From: Piscinibacterium candidicorallinum
GTDB lineage: Bacteria > Pseudomonadota > Gammaproteobacteria > Burkholderiales > Burkholderiaceae_C
Length of the DNA: 64,000 nt
Assembly: GCF_047549485.1 (NCBI RefSeq)
Contig: NZ_CP180191.1
Location: 2,108,001 to 2,172,000, forward strand
Direction: 5' to 3'
Below, piece after piece: positions 17,622 to 24,717 of this stretch. The position numbers and the translations under genes are program-made. Under the pieces are notes generated by a model that saw nothing but the letters and a program-made list of their open reading frames with translations, had not been told where the DNA came from and searched no databases. Each line of letters starts with the position of its first letter. Positions within the stretch are counted from its first letter, which is position 1.

Positions 17622-19478
17622 TCAATACATCCAGGTCGCGCCCAGACTCGCCTGACGCTCCATGCGCCCGTCCTGCCGCTGGGCCCCGGCTCGCAGGCGC
17701 AGGGTGAGGTCGCGCCGCACATAGTGTGACAACGCCACGCTTGCCCGGGTACTCGCCCGGCCGCTATCGGCCTCGTTGTAAGCCCGGCTCACCGTGACGT
17801 GCAGCTTGGTATCCCACACGGCGCGCACGATCGCGCCCGCATCGAAGCTCCCGTACATGAAGGACGTGCTGCTGCGCGCCGCTGCACCGACATTCGCCAG
17901 CGCGTAGAAGTCTAGGTCAGGCGTGAGCCGCCAGGTTCGACCTGCGCCGCCGCTGACCAGGAAGAACGCACGGCGCCCGGCCAGCGCGCTCCACTGGCTG
18001 TCCCAACGCATGTCGAATCGCGCCGAGAAGCCGCCGAGCAAGGCATCGTGCGGCTGCAGTGATCGCATGGCGTAGACCACGAAGCGATCCACCGTCGCGC
18101 GCCCGCCCTCTTCCAGCCGTAGGGTCGGCGTCAGGAGCTGCATCTCGGTTTCGGCCACGTAGCTGCGGTTGTCATCGTCCAGTTCATGAGAAACCGGGCG
18201 GAAGGTCACGTCCACACCAGCCTTGCCACCGCGCCGACCTGCCTCGACCAACCACTGGGTTTCCTGCGGCGCCCGCGCGGGATCGAAGCGCGGGTCCGGC
18301 GAGATCGCATACCCGGCAAACTGGCCCGCTGCCCAAGGGCGCAGCGCTACCTCATTACGTTGCGCCGCATCTGCCGTGATGCGTCGCTCCTCGCGTGCCA
18401 GCCGGTTGAAGGACTGCGCAAACGACCATTGCAGATAGCCCTGGCCGTCGGCAGTCGGGCGCCACTCGTCCAGGCGGGTGTTCAGCACCGCGTCGGCCAG
18501 GCCCGCGACATCGGCATCACTGGAAATCAGCCGCGCCAGCACCCGGCTGGGCATGACCACGCTGCTTGCACCGGCCATGTCGGCATCGGTCACCTGCCGA
18601 ACGATGTCCTTGGGTGTCATCCACTGCGAATAGTCGGGCAGCGGCCGATCACCCAGTGACAACAAAAAGTGCACCAGCGTCGCGCAGTTGTAGTCCTGGA
18701 AGAAGTAGGTCAGGCGAGTGTGCTTGAGTTCCAGCAGATGCAGACCGAACACCTCGGTCTGTGCTGGCGTGAAGCGCATCGGCACGAGCCATACGGTGCG
18801 CTGCTCCTCCACCAGGTACTGGCGCATGGCGGTCTCGAACGGCGCGAGCGCGAAGTAGCCTCGCTTGCCGATCACCAGGCTGTCAAACAGCAGCTTGGGG
18901 TAGTTCCAGGTCTCGGCATCCGTGAAGAAGGAGATCGCGTGCTCGGTGCGGCCGCCCTCAGCCAGATTGCCGCTGATATTCAGAAAGATGTGGCCCAGCA
19001 TGCTGGCCGGCGAGGTGATGGACTCACTCGCAAAGACCAGATCAACACGGTCGATCGGCGCACGCTGGCGAAACTCGACGACCTCCGGGCAATGGTGCAG
19101 CGAGACCGCGGGCAGCAGGCCACGCTGCGACAGCCACGTGGCGCGCGCAGGAAAGCGGCAAGCGGCTCCAGGGTCCGCCTTCAGGCGCGCCAGTGAGGCG
19201 TCCAGTTCAGCGCGCGGCGAGAACGCCGCTGCGGACAGCAGAAACTCCGGATCGCGGATCTGCGGCACCCCAGCGCGGCTGTGGATCAGCGCGTGCCATT
19301 GGTGGTGCGCGGCCGCCTCGGCGCGCAAGGCCGATTCATCGGATGCAGAGGCGATCGGTGCGAGCGCCAGCAGGCTCAGCACCAAAACAAAAGCGGCGCG
19401 AACGCCGCTTTTGCCAAGATCGCGCCGAAGCGCCCCGATCACTTGCAGTTGATCGTGACGGTCGGCGAATAGGCCCAC
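17622..19478 (-). CDS. DUF4105 (Lnb N-terminal periplasmic) protein, exported
   Basis: This is a protein of up to 618 aa with a DUF4105 domain in its middle. The conserved features are the stretch ASMLGHIFLNIS, the segment ISFFTDAETWNYPKLLFDSLVIGKRGYF (quoted in part) and the Cys-containing motif DYNCATLV. The C-terminal third is beta-rich and ends in Tyr, suggesting a barrel-like domain. A signal peptide core (FVLVLSLLALAPIASA) begins about residue 31. The start is uncertain: ATG 19478 overlaps the preceding lipoprotein gene by 40 bases, while GTG 19442 would give a more normal signal peptide. A strong intrinsic terminator (19389-19412) lies inside this 5' region. The function is unknown; the family is thought to act in the periplasm. 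Confidence 0.82.
   Translation of the reverse strand: MGLFADRHDQLQVIGALRRDLGKSGVRAAFVLVLSLLALAPIASASDESALRAEAAAHHQWHALIHSRAGVPQIRDPEFLLSAAAFSPRAELDASLARLKADPGAACRFPARATWLSQRGLLPAVSLHHCPEVVEFRQRAPIDRVDLVFASESITSPASMLGHIFLNISGNLAEGGRTEHAISFFTDAETWNYPKLLFDSLVIGKRGYFALAPFETAMRQYLVEEQRTVWLVPMRFTPAQTEVFGLHLLELKHTRLTYFFQDYNCATLVHFLLSLGDRPLPDYSQWMTPKDIVRQVTDADMAGASSVVMPSRVLARLISSDADVAGLADAVLNTRLDEWRPTADGQGYLQWSFAQSFNRLAREERRITADAAQRNEVALRPWAAGQFAGYAISPDPRFDPARAPQETQWLVEAGRRGGKAGVDVTFRPVSHELDDDNRSYVAETEMQLLTPTLRLEEGGRATVDRFVVYAMRSLQPHDALLGGFSARFDMRWDSQWSALAGRRAFFLVSGGAGRTWRLTPDLDFYALANVGAAARSSTSFMYGSFDAGAIVRAVWDTKLHVTVSRAYNEADSGRASTRASVALSHYVRRDLTLRLRAGAQRQDGRMERQASLGATWMY
19389..19412 (-). terminator. 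Intrinsic terminator with UUCG loop after the small lipoprotein gene
   Basis: A perfect 10-bp stem (AAAAGCGGCG / CGCCGCTTTT) closes on a TTCG loop when read on the minus strand, followed by a T-rich tail. It lies 27 bases after the lipoprotein stop codon. It also lies inside the predicted 5' coding region of the DUF4105 gene, so it may act as an attenuator between the two. Confidence 0.8.
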
Positions 19479-19798
19479 ATCTTCTCGGTGCCGTAGTCGG
19501 TCGAAGAACCGAACACGCCGCCGCTGAGGATGTTGATGAAGAACTTGGTGTCAACGGTCTTCTCTGCGATCGTTTCCTTCACGCAGGACGCGTCGTTCAC
19601 CACGAAGGTCTTGTTCTTGTTTTCACGCGTCACTTGCACAACGCCCGGGGCCTTGAAGGGCTGGCCGTTCACGGTGCCGGTGACTTCCTTGCCGTTGGAC
19701 GTTGCAACGTTGATGGACTGGGTCTGCTCGTTCAGGATCGAGGCGCAACCCGTCAGGGCAACAGCGGCTGCAACTACGGCAATGGTCTGGAGCTTCAT
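19439..19798 (-). CDS. Small lipoprotein of unknown function
   Basis: This is a 119-aa protein with a lipoprotein signal: MKLQTIAVVAAAVALTGC, lipobox LTGC with Cys18 as the acylated residue. The mature part is beta-rich with two further Cys residues (ASCVKE and the penultimate NCK) that could form a disulfide. The start at 19798 is chosen because GGGAAG lies eight bases before it; an upstream ATG at 19816 has no such site. I do not recognise the family beyond its likeness to small Gram-negative outer-membrane lipoproteins. It is directly followed by a strong terminator. Confidence 0.78.
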   Translation of the reverse strand: MKLQTIAVVAAAVALTGCASILNEQTQSINVATSNGKEVTGTVNGQPFKAPGVVQVTRENKNKTFVVNDASCVKETIAEKTVDTKFFINILSGGVFGSSTDYGTEKMWAYSPTVTINCK

Positions 19799-19959
19799 GT
19801 AGATCTTCCCTTTCAATCACGGGTTGGTATGCAAAACAGCTGCCACGGGCCAACCCATACCCCCCTGTGGATTACAGCAGCCCGCGATCCTATCATTGCA
19901 CTTCACGCAATAGCGCCGAATGTGGCGCCGCTGACACGCCATAAGAATGTGACTTCCAA

Positions 19960-20394
19960 ATGAAATACCTCCACACCATGGTCCGCGTGACCGATATTGA
20001 CGCTTCTTTGCACTTCTACTGTGACGCGCTCGGACTGCAGGTGCTGTCCCGGCGGGATAACGAAGCTGGCCGGTTCACGCTCATCTTTCTGGCGGCACCC
20101 GGCGACGAAAAGGCACAGATCGAGCTGACCTATAACTGGCCAGATGCGGACGGCAAGAGCGAAACCTATACCGGCGGCCGCAATTTCGGGCATGTGGCCT
20201 ATGCCGTGCCGGACATCTACGCAGCGTGTCAGCGCCTGATGGATCACGGCGTGACGATCAGCCGCCCGCCGCGCGATGGCCGGATGGCGTTCGTGCGCTC
20301 GCCGGACCAAATTTCGATCGAGTTGCTGCAGATCGGCGATCCGCTGCCCAAGGCGGAGCCTTGGGCGTCGATGCCGAACGTCGGTGCGTGGTAG
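19960..20394 (+). CDS. gloA: Lactoylglutathione lyase (glyoxalase I)
   Basis: This 144-aa enzyme isomerises the hemithioacetal of methylglyoxal and glutathione to S-lactoylglutathione. It has the single-domain GloA layout: LHTMVRVTDIDASLHFYCDALG at the N terminus with metal ligand His5, IELTYNW with metal ligand Glu, GHVAYAVPDI with metal ligand His, and QISIELLQIG with the last Glu. The length is slightly above the E. coli enzyme (135 aa). It is monocistronic, with a terminator hairpin 25 bases beyond its stop. Confidence 0.94.
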   Translation: MKYLHTMVRVTDIDASLHFYCDALGLQVLSRRDNEAGRFTLIFLAAPGDEKAQIELTYNWPDADGKSETYTGGRNFGHVAYAVPDIYAACQRLMDHGVTISRPPRDGRMAFVRSPDQISIELLQIGDPLPKAEPWASMPNVGAW

Positions 20395-20418
20395 CCCGAA
20401 GACCACCGAAATGACAAA

Positions 20419-20439
20419 GGGCCTGATTGATTCAGGCCC
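20419..20439. terminator. Bidirectional intrinsic terminator at the left junction of the element
   Basis: An 8-bp stem GGGCCTGA/TCAGGCCC with a 5-base loop lies between gloA and the tRNA-Ser fragment. It can end gloA transcription on the plus strand. On the minus strand it is followed by TTTGTCAT, so before the element inserted it was probably the terminator of tRNA-Ser. Confidence 0.7.
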
Positions 20440-20448
20440 TCGTTCATT

Positions 20449-20474
20449 TGGCGGAAGCGGTGAGATTCGAACTC
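20449..20474. repeat. Left attachment site (attL), 26-bp tRNA-Ser 3' end copy
   Basis: The 26 bases beginning TGGCGGAAGCGGTGAGATTC are identical to 31517-31542, the 3' end of tRNA-Ser including its CCA. The rest of the tRNA is absent here, so this is the displaced chromosomal 3' end left by insertion. Confidence 0.9.
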
Positions 20475-20495
20475 CGGGTTTTCGAACCCAATACC

Positions 20496-20514
20496 CTTAT
20501 AAATCAACCACTTA
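20496..20514. repeat. Terminal 19-bp repeat, left copy
   Basis: CTTATAAATCAACCACTTA matches 17 of 19 bases of a direct-orientation copy at 31495-31513. Both lie just inside the element ends, next to the attachment cores. Confidence 0.6.
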
Positions 20515-20531
20515 CCAAGCAACGAAAAACA

Positions 20532-20556
20532 GGTGTGACACCGAAAAGTGTCACAG
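20532..20556. repeat. Arm-type repeat with GTGTGACA, left end
   Basis: GGTGTGACA, then CGAA and AAGTGTCACAG form a unit that recurs in inverted orientation at 31439-31462 at the other end. This arrangement suits integrase arm-binding sites. Confidence 0.5.
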
Positions 20557-20590
20557 TCGGAGCATAGCAGGCAGCGGCTCGCATGCCCCT

Positions 20591-21259
20591 TCAGCGGCTC
20601 CCGTATCGCGGGTGCGCCTTGTCCCACCATGGGACCGGCACGGGGTTTGCCTGCTGCCCGGGAAGGCGCGCGGACTCCCCAAAGTCCAGACGATGAAGCA
20701 GTGCGAGCCTGCGAAACAGCTCGCGGGCGGCACCGGCCTGCCTCTCTATCGACGGGCGCATCCTCCCCGCGGCTCCGGTGACATCCCACTGGCGCTCATC
20801 TTGAATCAAGAGCCTGCTCTCGTTGTTCATCTGCTCTGCGACCGCGCCACAGGCGGCAAGCAGGCCGTCTAGGGGCTGTTGCAAATCCTCGAAATACAGA
20901 AGGCCGAGCGCCCCTACCTTCGCCAGCTGCTGGCTGCACTGGAACACGCACTGCTTGACGGCCTCCGCGCGCTGGTCGTCCGTCAGCCCGCGCCAGTCCT
21001 TCAGGCGTCCATATAAGGCCATGGTCGCATCCAATGCCCCCTGCACCGCTGCTGCTGCCTCCTCTGCCTTCGCGCGCAACACGTCGCGGCGGCGTACCTC
21101 CCGCTCTTCACGCACCTGCTTTGCGGCGCGCTCGGCTGCGGCCCTGTTCGTGAAGTAGACCGTGAAGGCTGCTACAGCAAGCCCGCCCAGTGCGCCAATG
21201 AGTCCTTGAAAAAGCGGCATCCATGCAATGAGTCCGCTGCTTGCCTCGCTTGCTGCCAT
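20591..21259 (-). CDS. Membrane-anchored coiled-coil protein, unknown
   Basis: This 222-aa protein has one strong transmembrane helix (LFQGLIGALGGLAVAAFTVYF, residues about 16-36). A long charged helix follows (residues about 40-75, rich in Arg, Glu and Ala) that should form a coiled coil, then a helical C-terminal half with several Cys residues. The ATG is preceded by AGGGGGCTAC. I recognise no family. It is the first gene inside the left end of the element and is transcribed towards that end. Confidence 0.65.
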   Translation of the reverse strand: MAASEASSGLIAWMPLFQGLIGALGGLAVAAFTVYFTNRAAAERAAKQVREEREVRRRDVLRAKAEEAAAAVQGALDATMALYGRLKDWRGLTDDQRAEAVKQCVFQCSQQLAKVGALGLLYFEDLQQPLDGLLAACGAVAEQMNNESRLLIQDERQWDVTGAAGRMRPSIERQAGAARELFRRLALLHRLDFGESARLPGQQANPVPVPWWDKAHPRYGSR

Positions 21260-21374
21260 GTAGCCCCCTGTTATTCGATTCCTGGACCCGCTGTTGTCGC
21301 GGTGGCTTCCGCCAGACTAGCCAAATCGTCGGCGCAGATTCTCCGCCCCATGCCCACGATTTGGCAGTCCACGA

Positions 21375-21857
21375 TTACCGCGTCATCCAGCCGTTCGCGT
21401 AATTGATTGGTTCATCGAAGCTCGGCCCGTGCGCTCGCCCGGTAAGAAATGACAATGAGCACTTGCAGCAGCGCCATTTCACGGCGGTCCCTGAGTACCG
21501 CTCTCCGATCATGGGCATGATCGAATCCGAAGCGAAGCACGACGGGCAAGCCCAATGTGGCGCACCTGCTGATCCTTCATAGCGATAGGCCAACTTTCCT
21601 TCATCGATTGGCTGCAGCGAGTATTGGGCCTTAGCGCGCACTAGCTCGCTGCGGTCTGCCACTTGCTGACGCAGCTTTGAGTTCTCCTCTAGGAGGCCGA
21701 TCTGCGCCGCTTGGAGGTCATGCAGCGCCTGCTGCACGGGATGCAGCTTGTCGTGCAAGGCAACCTTCTCGCTGGCGTTCTTCACGGTCCCGATCATGGC
21801 GGAGAGCTGTGCAAGCGCGGCTGCCGCTGCACTCGCGATTTCTACTGGACTGGTCAT
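21375..21857 (-). CDS. Coiled-coil protein with C-terminal zinc ribbon, unknown
   Basis: This 160-aa protein has an Ala-rich helical N terminus, a coiled-coil segment (KLHPVQQALHDLQAAQIG continuing to SKLRQQVADR, about residues 45-75), and a C-terminal four-Cys ribbon: CPSC at about 104 and CCKC at about 130. The start at 21857 follows GAGGAAG with ideal spacing; an ATG seven codons upstream lacks one. Proteins of this layout occur in phages and integrative elements, but I cannot name a function. It points away from the origin-like cluster at 21926-21980. Confidence 0.68.
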   Translation of the reverse strand: MTSPVEIASAAAAALAQLSAMIGTVKNASEKVALHDKLHPVQQALHDLQAAQIGLLEENSKLRQQVADRSELVRAKAQYSLQPIDEGKLAYRYEGSAGAPHWACPSCFASDSIMPMIGERYSGTAVKWRCCKCSLSFLTGRAHGPSFDEPINYANGWMTR

Positions 21858-21925
21858 CGTTGCTTCCTCAATTTGCATGGGAGGATTCCCACCCGAACAC
21901 AGTACGCATGTTTTCGGAGATTGCT

Positions 21926-21980
21926 TGTGGATACTCGGTGAATAGGTCTGTGGACAACTTGTGGACGACCGGGGGACAAC
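21926..21980. promoter_or_regulatory. DnaA-box-like and iteron-like cluster (possible origin)
   Basis: TGTGGATAC (21926), TGTGGACAA (21949), TGTGGACGA (21960) and GGGGGACAA (21971) occur within 55 bases. The first two differ from the DnaA box TGTGGATAA by one base. The last three start exactly 11 bases apart, one helical turn, as iterons do. The cluster lies in the divergent gap between 21857 and 22012. It may be a replication origin or a control site for the element; function is inferred. Confidence 0.45.
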
Positions 21981-22011
21981 TGGCGAACATCTTGACTAGA
22001 GGGATGCGCCG

Positions 22012-22254
22012 TTGAACTTGATAGCGTGCGGCCCACCGATGAATACTGTACGCATGAACAGTACATCATCCGCACCCCGCAAGCGCCGCTCGAAGGTCCC
22101 CACCCACTGCCGCCACTGCAGCGCCGAGCTGTCCGCGGATGACCGCCTGCGCTGGGGCTACATGTGCTCTCCCTGCAGGGACCGCGTGATGGCCGAATGG
22201 GCGGCCCGACCTGAACCGCCCGGCATGTGGAAGCAATGGCCTCCTAGGGAATGA
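22012..22254 (+). CDS. Small zinc-ribbon protein, unknown
   Basis: This protein has at most 80 aa. A basic stretch (APRKRRSKVPTH) is followed by two Cys pairs, CRHC and CSPC, spaced 19 residues apart, which should bind zinc. The start is uncertain: TTG 22012 follows AGAGGG at good spacing, while ATG 22039 and ATG 22054 are also in frame. A LexA-type palindrome at 22044-22063 lies across these starts. I do not recognise the family. Confidence 0.5.
   Translation: MNLIACGPPMNTVRMNSTSSAPRKRRSKVPTHCRHCSAELSADDRLRWGYMCSPCRDRVMAEWAARPEPPGMWKQWPPRE
22044..22063. promoter_or_regulatory. LexA/SOS-box-like palindrome TACTGT-N8-ACAGTA
   Basis: The 20-base sequence TACTGTACGCATGAACAGTA has perfect 6-bp arms with 8-base spacing, equal to the ends of the enterobacterial SOS-box consensus (TACTGT-N8-ACAGTA). 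It overlaps the 5' end of a small zinc-ribbon gene and lies 65 bases from the DnaA-box-like cluster. If it binds host LexA, DNA damage would induce the element. Confidence 0.5.
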
Positions 22255-22571
22255 GTGCGAACTTTCGGCGCAAATTTCCGAGAGGGTTCCTGATAGAACC
22301 AAACAGCGGTCTTCCCCCCGTAGCCCCCCTCGAACCCACCACACGGGCACCACACGGACACCGCACCTGGCTGGCGTGTGGCTCACCCTCGATGGTTCGG
22401 TGCCCTCTCCCGGAAACGATCTGTACCGGCTGAACTGTGCTGGGCCATATAGCGGGAGCGTTGCAGGGCTGGGAGCGTCCGAAGGCGGGGAGTCCGCTTC
22501 TGTGGCTCCATGCGTCCTACGTGCTGACTGCAGCGCACCGCTGGCAGGGCACGCACCGAAGGACAGACACC
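22255..22571. other. Intergenic stretch within the element
   Basis: This is a 317-bp gap between two small genes. No convincing coding frame with a ribosome-binding site and no terminator was found; the open frames crossing it lack start signals. Confidence 0.4.
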
Positions 22572-22754
22572 ATGCACGCCATCGCACACACCCTCGACGC
22601 CCTGACCCGCTTGATTGCCCACGCACTGGGCCGCACCGCTGGGGTCAGCTACTGGGCCGCAGAGCCCGCTCACTGGGCCAGCTACACGGACGCTACCGGG
22701 GCGCGAGTGGTGAGACTCGGCAGGCTTGAGCTGGCGCTTGATGGGAAGCGATAG
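22572..22754 (+). CDS. Small hypothetical protein
   Basis: This is a 60-aa protein whose ATG is preceded by AGGACAG at correct spacing. It is amphipathic at the N terminus (MHAIAHTLDALTRLIAHALG) with a Trp/Tyr/Ala-rich middle. No family is recognised. It converges with the serine recombinase gene across a strong terminator. A longer in-frame extension upstream (to 22437) lacks a ribosome-binding site and is not preferred. Confidence 0.45.
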   Translation: MHAIAHTLDALTRLIAHALGRTAGVSYWAAEPAHWASYTDATGARVVRLGRLELALDGKR

Positions 22755-22773
22755 GGAGCCCGTAGAGCGCATG

Positions 22774-22805
22774 AAAACGCCCCGGGGTACGACACCACCG
22801 GGGCG
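22774..22805 (-). terminator. Intrinsic terminator of the serine recombinase gene
   Basis: Read on the minus strand, an 8-bp stem CGCCCCGG/CCGGGGCG with a 12-base loop (itself partly paired) is followed by TTTT. It begins 25 bases after the recombinase stop codon. Confidence 0.78.
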
Positions 22806-22830
22806 CTTGTCGGAGGGCTTGCAGGCGCTT

Positions 22831-23400
22831 CTAGGCCGCTTGCTGCGCAAGGTACTGGTAGAGCGTCTCGCGGCTGATCTCGAAGCGCCGGGCAAGCTCT
22901 GCACGGCCCTTGCCGCCCCGGGCTGCGTCCTCTGCACGGAGCTGGGCTACTTGATCCGGGGTGAGTTTGGGACGCCTGCCCTTGTACACACCGCGCGCCT
23001 TGGCCTGTTCGATGCCCTCCCGCTGGCGCTCGCGGATCATGGCCCGCTCGAACTCCGCGACTGCGCCTAGGAGCTGCAGCAGCAGCATGGAGCGGGCATC
23101 CCGCCCGGGATCGAAGGTCATTGCGTCCTTCACGAACTCAACCCGGACGCCCCGGCCAGTCAACTCCTCGACCATGGCCTGCAGGTCCGCGAGGTTGCGC
23201 GCTAGGCGGTCGAGCGAGTGCACCACGAACGTATCCCCGGGGCGCAGCGCCTTGAGGGCAGCCTGCAGCTGTGGACGGTCTGTGGTGCTCCCGCTGGCTT
23301 TGTCTTCGTACACCTGATCCAGCTGGACGCCTTCGAGCTGGCGGGCGGTGGACTGCTCCACGGTGGAGACGCGGCGGTAGCCGATTCGGAGTGCGGTCAT
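22831..23400 (-). CDS. Serine recombinase, resolvase/invertase family
   Basis: This 189-aa protein has an N-terminal resolvase catalytic domain with nucleophile Ser12 in YRRVSTVEQ. It also shows the family stretches DKASGSTTDRPQL and HSLDRLARNL and a long E-helix ending near residue 130. A C-terminal helix-turn-helix follows (RAELARRFEISRETLYQYL). The size suits the small DNA resolvases and invertases, not the large integrases. ATG 23400 is chosen because AGGAAA lies nine bases before it. A promoter TTGACA-17-TAGAGT is present upstream and a terminator downstream, so it is a single-gene unit. No obvious transposon ends flank it; it may resolve multimers of the excised element or flip a segment. 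Confidence 0.93.
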   Translation of the reverse strand: MTALRIGYRRVSTVEQSTARQLEGVQLDQVYEDKASGSTTDRPQLQAALKALRPGDTFVVHSLDRLARNLADLQAMVEELTGRGVRVEFVKDAMTFDPGRDARSMLLLQLLGAVAEFERAMIRERQREGIEQAKARGVYKGRRPKLTPDQVAQLRAEDAARGGKGRAELARRFEISRETLYQYLAQQAA

Positions 23401-23832
23401 GTTCGGTTTCCTGAAAGTGTCAGGATGAACTCTAGACCATGGGGCTCTACCTGTCAAGAAATGCGGAATCCACCCTATCCGGACGCAGATTCCCGGGCCT
23501 GCCTGACGTGGCCTGTGGGTGTACCCCAGCCTGACAGCTGCTATGCGGCCCTATCGCAAGGACTGGTGCGGCTTCCGGGCGGAAAGCAGGGCCACAGCGT
23601 GCCTAAACCCTCCCCTCCGCTAGAACCAAAACGCGGCCCCCGCGAGGGCACGACGCATGGCCCCTACTGCTTGCGGGCTAGGGCCTCATTCTCGCTGGAA
23701 GACAACTTTTCGGGGCCGCAGAGAGCCCCCGTGGATACCACCTGCATGGCCGGAAAAGGGGCTGGCTACATGCAGGCCACGGGTGGTGGGTTTCTTTCTG
23801 CGGCCTCACCTTTTTTCTCAGAGCTATCCACC
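23401..23832. other. Divergent intergenic region within the element
   Basis: This 432-bp gap lies between the serine recombinase (leftward) and the CopG-like gene (rightward). Its left end holds the recombinase promoter and a small hairpin CCTGA-N5-TCAGG (23411-23425). A long open frame crosses the gap on the plus strand but has no start signal and unlikely composition. Resolvase-binding subsites might lie here; I could not define them. Confidence 0.45.
23429..23457 (-). promoter_or_regulatory. Promoter of the serine recombinase gene
   Basis: On the minus strand TTGACA (23457-23452, perfect -35) and TAGAGT (23434-23429) are separated by 17 bases. They lie about 30 bases upstream of the ATG, with the ribosome-binding site between. 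Confidence 0.65.
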
Positions 23833-24360
23833 ATGATCTGCAAAGACAGTCCATACACCGCCAAACCCAAGAAGCCCCCGAAGCGGGTGCCTGTGGCTAC
23901 CGGCCGGGTCTTCCCGGTCAACCTCGATACACGCTCGGAGGCCATCGTTCGCTTCGTGCAAGCCAAGCACAACGCGGGCAGCCCGTCCAAGCTCACCAGG
24001 CATGCAGTTATCCGGAGAGCGCTTGAGCTGTACGGGGAGCACGTCTCCAAGCTGACCGACTGGGATTCAGAGTCCGGGGAGCTGGGCCGGGCATCCGCTC
24101 GGAAGTCGCCTACACCGGATTCCCCAGAGGCAGCAGCTATCGCAGCAGCGGTGGCCTCGCTGGACACCGAAGGGGCTGCCCTCCCGCTAGCAGATGTTCT
24201 CGACCCCGTACCGCTCAGGCAGGCCAGTGCAGCGTGGGTGCAGGACATCAATAGCCGCGTGGATGCATCCCTCAATGAGATGGCGTCCAGGCGCGGAGCG
24301 CTGGCAAACAAGCTGCGCGCTGCAGGGTATGGCCCCGGGCCGAAGGGGGGCAAGAAGTGA
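23833..24360 (+). CDS. Ribbon-helix-helix (CopG-like) domain protein
   Basis: This is a 175-aa protein. The segment GRVFPVNLDTRSEAIVRFVQ followed by KLTRHAVIRRALELYGEHV (about residues 24-75) looks like a ribbon-helix-helix DNA-binding domain with an extended strand and two helices. The second half is Ala-rich, helical and basic at the end (GYGPGPKGGKK). It starts a three-gene run and overlaps the next gene by GTGA. Possible roles are a transcriptional regulator or a DNA-partner protein for the helicase. The ribosome-binding site is weak. Confidence 0.6.
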   Translation: MICKDSPYTAKPKKPPKRVPVATGRVFPVNLDTRSEAIVRFVQAKHNAGSPSKLTRHAVIRRALELYGEHVSKLTDWDSESGELGRASARKSPTPDSPEAAAIAAAVASLDTEGAALPLADVLDPVPLRQASAAWVQDINSRVDASLNEMASRRGALANKLRAAGYGPGPKGGKK

Positions 24361-24713
24361 GCACCCTCGCCACCAGGCAGCAACTGGCCGACCTACTGCG
24401 CCTAGTCACACAGGGACTCCACGCCATCCTGAAGAGCGACAAGCCCACAGCCGAAGCCCTGCAGGTGGCCCGCAAGCTCCTCGACGCTAACCACGTGAGA
24501 GCCGATGGAGTCCGAGCACGCAGGCGCTTGGAGGCCCTCTACGCGGCCTACGTCCGAGAGCTGGCCAAGGCCGTGGAGGAGCGTCCCACCGCAGCCATCC
24601 TCGCGGAGTGTCGGCACTTCCTCGCTAGTCAGCACGTGAGCAAGGAGGCCCCGATTGCGGCCTCTCTGCAGCAACTGGCGTCCTCTGCGCTGCCCTTCAC
24701 CAAACCACACTGA
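24357..24713 (+). CDS. Small helical protein, possibly terminase-small-subunit-like
   Basis: This is a 118-aa all-helical protein starting at GTG within the stop codon of the preceding gene. The segment SDKPTAEALQVARKLLDANH resembles the conserved stretch of T7-type small terminase subunits. The likeness is by eye only and no packaging motor of that type follows. It could equally be a partner protein of the adjacent helicase-like ATPase, whose gene starts five bases downstream of its stop. Confidence 0.6.
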   Translation: MSTLATRQQLADLLRLVTQGLHAILKSDKPTAEALQVARKLLDANHVRADGVRARRRLEALYAAYVRELAKAVEERPTAAILAECRHFLASQHVSKEAPIAASLQQLASSALPFTKPH

Positions 24714-24717
24714 CACC

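Noticed and set aside
22831..23400. Serine recombinase as part of a Tn3-type transposon
   Set aside because: No transposase and no terminal inverted repeats of about 38 bp were seen around it; it lies inside the tRNA-bounded element.
23218..23832. N-terminal extension of the CopG-like protein by about 205 residues
   Set aside because: It would read antisense into the serine recombinase gene and through its promoter; no start signal. The ATG at 23833 fits the protein's change in composition.
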